64,000 bases of DNA from Symsagittifera roscoffensis (taxonomy: Eukaryota; Xenacoelomorpha; Acoela; Convolutidae), in contig NC_087067.1 in assembly GCF_963678635.1 (NCBI RefSeq), forward strand, positions 56,391,964 through 56,455,963. Direction: 5' to 3'. The position numbers were made by a program, and so were the translations under genes. Below, in pieces: positions 58,219-64,000 of the stretch (position 1 is the first letter of the stretch; the number at the start of each line of letters is the position of its first letter). The notes beneath the pieces are model-generated. The model searched no databases. It was not told where the DNA came from and saw only the letters and a list, made by a program, of their open reading frames with translations.

Positions 58219-60700
58219 TCAAAAATTTCGGGGAACTAATGATAGTGGATGATTTTGTGGTAGGGCTGGTATTTGTGGTGCTGTAGATGCTGTATCTACA
58301 TTATTATGTTCTTCGTCGTATGTATTTGGTCTTGTGGCTAATTTTGTGTTATATTCTTTTATTTGTGCGTCTAAAAGTATTTTATTATTGATGATGAAAA
58401 TATTCCAAAACATCCTGCAAATAATATACGTGCTACGCTTGCTTGGCGGTTTACTTGAGTGTGTATAGCACATGTATTATAGATTCCTTTAAGTAGTGAG
58501 GAAAGAAATCCTATAAAAGTAAACATAGCGTATAAAATAGTCAATCTTTCTAAGATGTAATAGGGCCATCCTAGAAAGGCGAGAATTTCGTTTTTCAGTT
58601 TTACAAAACTAAAAATGTTTTTAGGTGAAATATCTTGGGGTCTGTATTTTTCACCGTTTAAATATATGTAATCATTAATGTCCTTAAAATATCCACTGTA
58701 AACTTGCGTTTAGATGTCTGCAAATCCTGCGGTTTCGGCAAGTTTTCTTAAATTTTGCTCGATTGATTGTCGTTGTATTGTGTCCATTTGTGTAAGTAAT
58801 TCCTGAAATTGGTGTGTTCTAATGTGATGTTGTATATCAGACTTGGAGCATATTCCAATTGATTGTAAATCCATGTTGGGGTTGCGAGCAATAGCTCGGA
58901 TGCTTTCGGGCGAAAACTTTTTTAGTGGTTGCATTAATGTAGGATATGGTGTGAGTAGATAGTATTTATCCTCGTCAGGGTTCAATTGTATGACATTGTG
59001 GCTATTTTCTGATCCACATGGGACTGCGGTATCCCAAAAGTATGTTCGTCTTGAAAGTGTATCGACAAAATGTACTTTATTTTTGTAGAAAATGGGGATT
59101 CTTCTATAACATCGTTTATCTTCAAAAACATATAAGGGTTATTTTTTTTGGTGCAAGTATAAAACCATAATATGTTTCCTTCATAATCAAGAAAATTTGA
59201 TCTATTTCCTGATAATAAATATCCTTCGTAGGGTGTTTTTAATACGGCTAGTGCTTGTGATTGTAAATATTGTGTTCTTTTTTAATTCGCATAGTTGATG
59301 AAGTGTTTCTAATTCAGACAGTGACATTTCTTGAAAAATTCTACTAATGGTGTAGTCTAATTTCATGTCTAAGTGAAGGTCTTAATGAATGTTTCCAAAG
59401 TATGTTTTATTCATATGTGATAATTCTTGCAAACGTGTACTTTTACTGTCGGATGGTTGTAGTTTTCCACCAGGTTGACCATTATAATTATAGAAGTTGA
59501 CTGGGACGTAGGGTGTGCCGTCGTTTTTATGGTGACCGGTTGCATACGGGTCAAAATTAACTTTTCCAATGACCACTGGAAAAATTAATTTTGACCCGTA
59601 TGCAACCGGTCACCATAAAAACGACGGCACACCCTACGTCCCAGTCAATTAACTTTTCCAGTGGTCATGTCGAAACCATTTTCGTTTTCGACATATAATT
59701 CAGAGCATTGCGTTTTGTAGAGTGGGTTTGTATATTTACAAGCGATTTCTGTTTCTTGGTATATCTGAAAACGTGTTAATTTGTTTTCTATATCGTTTGA
59801 ATTTTGAAATTATTGCTTCGTTTGTGAGATTGGGATGACTTGTTCGTATGGGATTGATTCGATAAAATATTTTTCATGAAATTTTATCATTCGAGCGTGT
59901 ATTTTTGCTACTTGAAATGTTGTGCATGTATCTTCGGGAAACCAAACTATTGTTGCTTGGGTTCTATTTGTCGGGTCACGATATCCTTGATCGTTTTTAC
60001 AGGGTAATCTAATTCCTTGATAAATCATTGTGTTATCTGATAAATCTCGTGTGAGTTGTGTTTTTTCAATTTATATTTTCCATTCAAAAAACATTATTTC
60101 TTGATATCCTTTAATTTTCGTGTCTGGTTTGCAGTTTGAAGGGTTATTTTTTCAAATGTGTGGTATCCAATGTTTATCGTGTATATCATAAGTTAATCGT
60201 CCGTGTGCGCCATTATATGGGTTTTTTTCATCTAATTGAACATGTCCTTGATATCTTTCAAGTTCTGCTTGGTGTACAGAATCGGCAAAGACTTGAAAAT
60301 TTACTATCTTTCTGTCTGAGTGTTTATTTCTTGTTATATTTAATCTGCGTAATTCGTTTTTACAATTGTCAGGGCTGAGATGTAAAAGTCTTTCTGATTG
60401 CTTTGATAAAATGATTCGTGATCTAGTCTGTTTTTATTTCCGTTAGAAACTTGTGAACAATGTACTTTCTTTTCGGAAAATGTTGCTGTAAATTTATATC
60501 CTGTGATTTTCGTTGCTCGGGCTTTTGAATATAATGTTGCCATTACATTTGTAGTTTCTATAGCTTTTGTTTCTGTTTCGCATTGTGTTACTTGATTTAT
60601 CGCATATTTATGTTGTGTTTTTTGTACATTTTCTTCACAATCATAATGTGTTACTAATAAATCCTGGGGTCCTGTGCGAGGAGATGGATTTGTATTTTGT
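58219..60700 (-). pseudogene. Envelope-like glycoprotein remnant of the LTR element
   Basis: Collinear coding fragments in shifting frames (for example 60543-60340, 60028-59810, 59576-59382, 58985-58710, 58473-58219) look like one large membrane glycoprotein: scattered Cys residues, polar ectodomain-like text, a hydrophobic segment near 58560-58500, then a tail ending near 58219. This layout resembles the env-like proteins that some invertebrate LTR elements took from viruses. I cannot assign the fusion-protein class or donor virus. Stops, frameshifts and an inverted duplication at 59497-59648 make it non-functional as written. Confidence 0.4.
59497..59648. repeat. Hairpin with 64-bp arms inside the glycoprotein remnant
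   Basis: 59497-59560 and 59585-59648 are perfect reverse complements by eye, with a 24-bp loop. The coding frame runs into the hairpin from both sides, so the structure was inserted or created within a gene. Confidence 0.93.
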
Positions 60701-60743
60701 TCGGAAAAACTTAGAAAAAGAAGGTGTTAAAATGTTAATAACT

Positions 60744-61860
60744 TTAAAATATACATGTGTATGATAATCCGGAATACGGGTTATAAAATGCTATGTATCC
60801 AATTGTATTTTTTGTATATCTATCGTATTTATATATAACTTCAGTCGTAATAAATGGTGGCGGTAGTGATTGAGCTGTTATATTTGGTGGACTTAGTAGG
60901 TAGGGATGTTGTACAATATTATTAGGTTTGACTGTGATTTCAAACTTTAATTGAAGACTGTTTTGATGTAGTATTTGAACGTTGTGTTCTCGGATATATT
61001 CGTGGATATCTTGTCTATATTTTAATCTATTAAGAGCCCAACTGTGTAGTCGGTGGCTTTGGCTATGTTGTCCGAATAGTGGCGGAGGTGCTACGAATAT
61101 ATTCCAATCTAATCCTAGGGGTATATTTGTTGATTGTTCTCTATATCGAGCGTCAAGATTATTTGGAGAATTTAAAGGGAAACATGATGGTAAAATTTGA
61201 CTTATTGATGGTGTTGAGGGGAGTGATAATATATCTGGTAAGGATGATAGTGTTGTATCTGATGGAGTATCTATTGGGTCTTTTACTAAGTTTGGTTCTC
61301 CTTGCGGATAAGATTGTGTTGCCCAATAGGGTAGTCGTTCGGAGGTGTTAGGGGGGTTAGAAGGATTTTCACGTATTTGTGCGGATGTTGGTGTTGATTC
61401 TAGGTATTCTGAGGGAATATTAGGTGTACTTTGTTGTGATGTAAGTGTAGGGGTGTCTGGTATTGTAATACTAGAGGTTTCTGAAATTGTTGGTGTTGGT
61501 GATTGAGGAATGCTAAAAGTATCTCTGGGAGTTTGAAAATTTCTATTTTGTCTTGGGTGTATAATTTGTCTGTTGACTTCAGATGTTCTTTGATTTTGAC
61601 TAATATGTCTGATTCGGTTTAAATCTTGTTGTAATGTAGGGTACAAGTTATATGTTGGTTCACTTAGTGATGCTTGTCGTTGAACTGGTTCTAGAGGTTC
61701 AGATAAGCGGGCGTGTCGTTCAAAAGTATATGGGTTGTCTTGAAATAAAATAAGTGTGGATGTTTGGGGGTTTTGGGTAGTTGTGGGTATTGTTAGATTT
61801 TCTTGGGGAGGGGTCGGTGAAGACTGTTTTGGTGGTGGTTGGTTAGCAATTTTGGAAGTG
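60744..61860 (-). CDS. Pro/Ser/Thr-rich protein of the LTR element
   Basis: The longest open frame of the window. It is open from about 61860, with 300 codons after a TTG at 61646 that need not be the start. No ATG opens it, so it may be reached by splicing or a frame change from the 62068 peptide. The first two thirds are disordered and rich in Pro, Ser and Thr (SIPQSPTPTISETSS, TIPDTPTLTSQQSTP). The last 130 residues look folded (LGLDWNIFVAPPPLFGQ, TEVIYKYDRYTKNTIGY). No motif identifies it as gag, env or another class. It lies directly upstream of the glycoprotein remnant. Confidence 0.5.
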
Positions 61861-61879
61861 TGTTTTATGTATAGATTTT

Positions 61880-62068
61880 TTAGTGGGAAGATTTATGTTT
61901 ATTGTAAAATTCTTCGATGAAAAGAATTAAAAGGATTGTTGCTAAGGCGAACGTGACTATTGCCTTTTTTACACATTTGCATATTGTCATAATTAGGGAT
62001 ATTAAGAATGTGATGAAAATTATGAATAGTAAAAAAATATCTGTTCTACTAAAAATTGTTCGTATCAT
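61880..62068 (-). CDS. 62-residue membrane peptide at the start of the coding region
   Basis: ATG at 62068. Two hydrophobic segments (residues about 11-28, FLLFIIFITFLISLI, and about 36-52, IVTFALATILLILFI) are separated by CKCVKK, with a basic end KHKSSH. It could be a small membrane protein or the signal/anchor exon of the next frame, which opens directly after its stop. Confidence 0.4.
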   Translation of the reverse strand: MIRTIFSRTDIFLLFIIFITFLISLIMTICKCVKKAIVTFALATILLILFIEEFYNKHKSSH

Positions 62069-63059
62069 TTAGATAGACTTTAAATTATTGTACCTGTGGA
62101 TGTGGTCAATGAGTTGAGAAAGTTGTAAATATATTGCAAATAGGACGTAGAAAATTAAAAATAAGTTAAAACAATTAATAAAAGTGTTATAAAAGCTTCA
62201 AAAGTTTCAAGAAAAAATGTTATCAAAAGTTTAAGTAGAATGCTTTTCTCCTTAACAGTCGCAACTCTAAAAAACTTCAGTCGCAATTCTAAACTTTTCC
62301 ATACAGAGTTGCGACTGTTAAGGAGAAAAGCATTTAAGAAATGATTCGTTCGTCGAATATTTTTTAATTTTCTGGGGCGAAATTCGAATGTGGTCGGATT
62401 ATTTATTAATTTTTTGACAAGTGGGTTGAGCTTCTTGAAGAATTGTTGGGAGCTTATTTTATGGTGCTTGGGAGGTCTTCTTTGCTTTATTTTTATTTGG
62501 TGGGTAATCTGGGGTATTTTTGAAATATTTGTACTTTAGGCTAAATGATCATGGTCTTTTTCTTCTTTAGGCTAATTTGCCATTTTTGGTTGGAGGGTTT
62601 TTGAGATCTAAGTTGGGAAAATATTGTTGATCTTTACATAACTTTATAGGGAAGGGTTGTAATATTATCGTGATATTTATTTTAGTTGTCAAGTTTTAGC
62701 GAGTTGCTTAATTTTGACCTGGAGGTTGTAAAGTTATAGTTATAGATATGCCTGGAGATTAATATCTGTCGGCTAGTAGGTTGGTGTTAGAGATATTGAA
62801 GGTGACTGTTCTAAGCGAATTCTATTGGCTGAATTTGAACTAGATTTGTTTCGTATTTTGCAGCATGTTATTTTGAAAATGTGAAAGTTAAAATGATTGA
62901 GAAGTTTAACAATTAATTGATTTTTTAAGAAGTTTAAGTTTATTTTTGAAATTCAACCTTCTTTAATATTTTAGATTGTGGGATGGATGTTTTGTAATTT
63001 TTTCGTGGTTGATTTCTAAGTCGTGATGATTCTCTATGTTCGGATTTTTTTTTGTTCTT
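62069..63059. other. Leader-like internal region of the LTR element
   Basis: About 1 kb without coding signal between the partial LTR and the first minus-strand frame. It has a 30-bp-arm hairpin (62239-62334). No primer-binding site could be identified, because the inner part of the LTR is missing. Confidence 0.45.
62239..62334. repeat. Hairpin with 30-bp arms
   Basis: 62239-62268 and 62305-62334 are perfect reverse complements with a 36-bp loop. The loop itself repeats CAGTCGCAATTCT, a near copy of the arm. Confidence 0.9.
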
Positions 63060-63308
63060 CTAGTCTCTGCTAGGCTCAATAGATCTAGAGTATACTGGTT
63101 TTATTGTGGCTGCTGAAGTTCTCGAGGAGAGGCAACTAATCTCTAAGTTAAATTCAAATCTCTCTGGTGCTGAAATTATAAGTAATTTCAGCACTTACAA
63201 ATAAGTGGGTTCTTAGCTGGATGGATTGTGATTGGTTAATATTAAATATTTTACAGTGGTAAAATATCTAATTTATAAATAATGAAATATAGTTTAGATC
63301 AGGTTCCA
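63060..63308 (-). repeat. Partial LTR (5' LTR in minus orientation)
   Basis: Matches 54284-54532. The outer border (GGTTCCA) and the GTAA duplication are intact, but the inner 161 bp present in the other LTR are gone. It shows roughly six differences from the complete LTR by eye, fewer than either shows from the solo LTR. The hairpin is at 63167-63194 with loop TAAG. Confidence 0.85.
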
Positions 63309-63312
63309 GTAA

Positions 63313-64000
63313 GCAGATTGCACGTGACATTCAAGAAACTTCCGATGATTTCCAGCAGACTGAAATTAGTTATCAGGTGAGGCCGGCATAATAATGCAAT
63401 TGAGATGTATTTCTGGGCGCACATAACTGATTAGACAAAAAAGCAAGCGGCAAAACTGCGCGATTTGGATCGGATGTTCGGATTTGTCACTTCTGAGGTC
63501 ATTTGCCGTTCGTCGCTCGTACTCATGGAGCTGGAAGACCTATCAGTCATCGCAACACTTTGAGAAACCGCGGCGAGATCGTTTGTCACTGAAACTTTTC
63601 GAATCATCAGTCAGACCTTAAATCTAATCAAAATATATGTATCAGCTTCTTTTATCGTTAAAGGTTTTTTCATTCAAATTTGAAAAATTTCATCGTATCA
63701 AATGCTTTTTCTGTAATTGGTTCACAAATTTTCATTTTTGAAAGACAAAATTACTGACCAGCATCAAACCAACCTATAAGTGAAAACAGAGTTTATAATT
63801 TGATTTTATTTCCATTTGGAAATTTCCGACCGACTCTAGAAATTGTGCACTCTAATATTTGTTCAATTTTATCCTCACGACACTGCTCTTTTTTGGATCA
63901 TAGGCCAGTGATTTAATTCGAAAACTATTCTTCTAATATTCTTCATGATTTCTATTAATTTTTATCATCTTAAGGCAATTTATATTTCTTCTGTTCGAAA
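63313..64000. other. Right flank of the LTR element
   Basis: No gene recognised. Searched by eye for villin G1-G2 motifs on the minus strand without success. Confidence 0.45.

Larger units (their letters stand above)
54123..63308 (-). mobile_element. 9.2-kb LTR-flanked element with virus-like coding remnants and no visible polymerase
   Basis: Bounded by related LTRs (54123-54532 complete; 63060-63308 partial) and flanked by GTAA at 54119-54122 and 63309-63312, so it is one integration event. In the minus orientation the LTR has TATAAA then AATAAA, so that strand is probably the RNA. The coding strand is rich in A and C and poor in G throughout 62.1-56.2 kb. Coding remnants in transcription order are a membrane peptide, a Pro/Ser/Thr-rich protein, an envelope-like glycoprotein relic, and a Pro-rich plus unknown protein. 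I saw no reverse transcriptase, integrase, protease or recognisable capsid motif. It may be a defective copy or a non-autonomous carrier. Confidence 0.75.

Noticed and set aside
60136-61351. Hydrophobic plus-strand frames within the LTR element
   Set aside because: They arise from the T/G-rich strand opposite A/C-rich coding sequence and show no family motif.
54123-63308. Plus-strand orientation of the LTR element
   Set aside because: The poly(A) signal within the LTR and all plausible coding remnants are on the minus strand. The plus orientation offers no primer-binding site after the complete LTR.

Overview
This is an AT-rich metazoan nuclear segment, most likely from an invertebrate. The signs are spliced genes with GT/AG borders, a villin/gelsolin-family gene with a headpiece, an ALG12 mannosyltransferase relic, a LINE-type retrotransposon with PHD finger and endonuclease, an LTR element with target-site duplications, MITEs and tRNA-derived repeats. 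I cannot name the species. There is no prokaryotic operon structure, and most short open frames are chance frames amplified by repeats.

Layout. (1) 1-4340: two tandem 2.16-kb units, each with one unrecognised small gene (157 codons, then a +1-frame continuation ending in a basic nuclear-signal-like tail). (2) 4341-10685: a 2.2-kb tandem repeat, three copies, ending abruptly at a C2H2 zinc-finger exon on the minus strand. (3) 10877-14600: LINE debris on the minus strand (PHD finger, duplicated endonuclease, pre-RT segment). (4) 13958-19179: three tandem units that amplify the PHD-finger end of that LINE, with poly-G tracts at their edges. (5) 19180-30742: five units of about 2.0-2.5 kb sharing a core with array (2). 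Arrays 2, 3 and 4 are therefore mosaics of a few exchangeable modules. (6) 30743-37420: dispersed repeats, a large palindrome and a G-rich unrecognised block. (7) 37427-38832: a broken intronless ALG12 copy. (8) 38833-43570: tRNA-like SINEs, a hAT-like MITE, a perfect-looking hairpin and a TIR element. (9) 43571-52737: the 3' part of a villin-like gene (minus strand), with a 7-kb intron full of insertions and frameshifts in its last exon. (10) 54123-63308: a 9.2-kb LTR-flanked element with matching GTAA target duplications. It carries minus-strand coding remnants (a membrane peptide, a Pro/Ser/Thr-rich protein, an envelope-like glycoprotein relic and a further unknown protein) but no visible polymerase.

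Two themes stand out. One is long near-perfect inverted duplications with short loops, at seven or more places, including two neighbouring hairpins that carry an identical 73-bp loop. The other is that both recognisable host genes are broken by frameshifts and stops while their protein similarity stays high. These could be real genome biology or artefacts of amplification or assembly, and the findings say how to tell.
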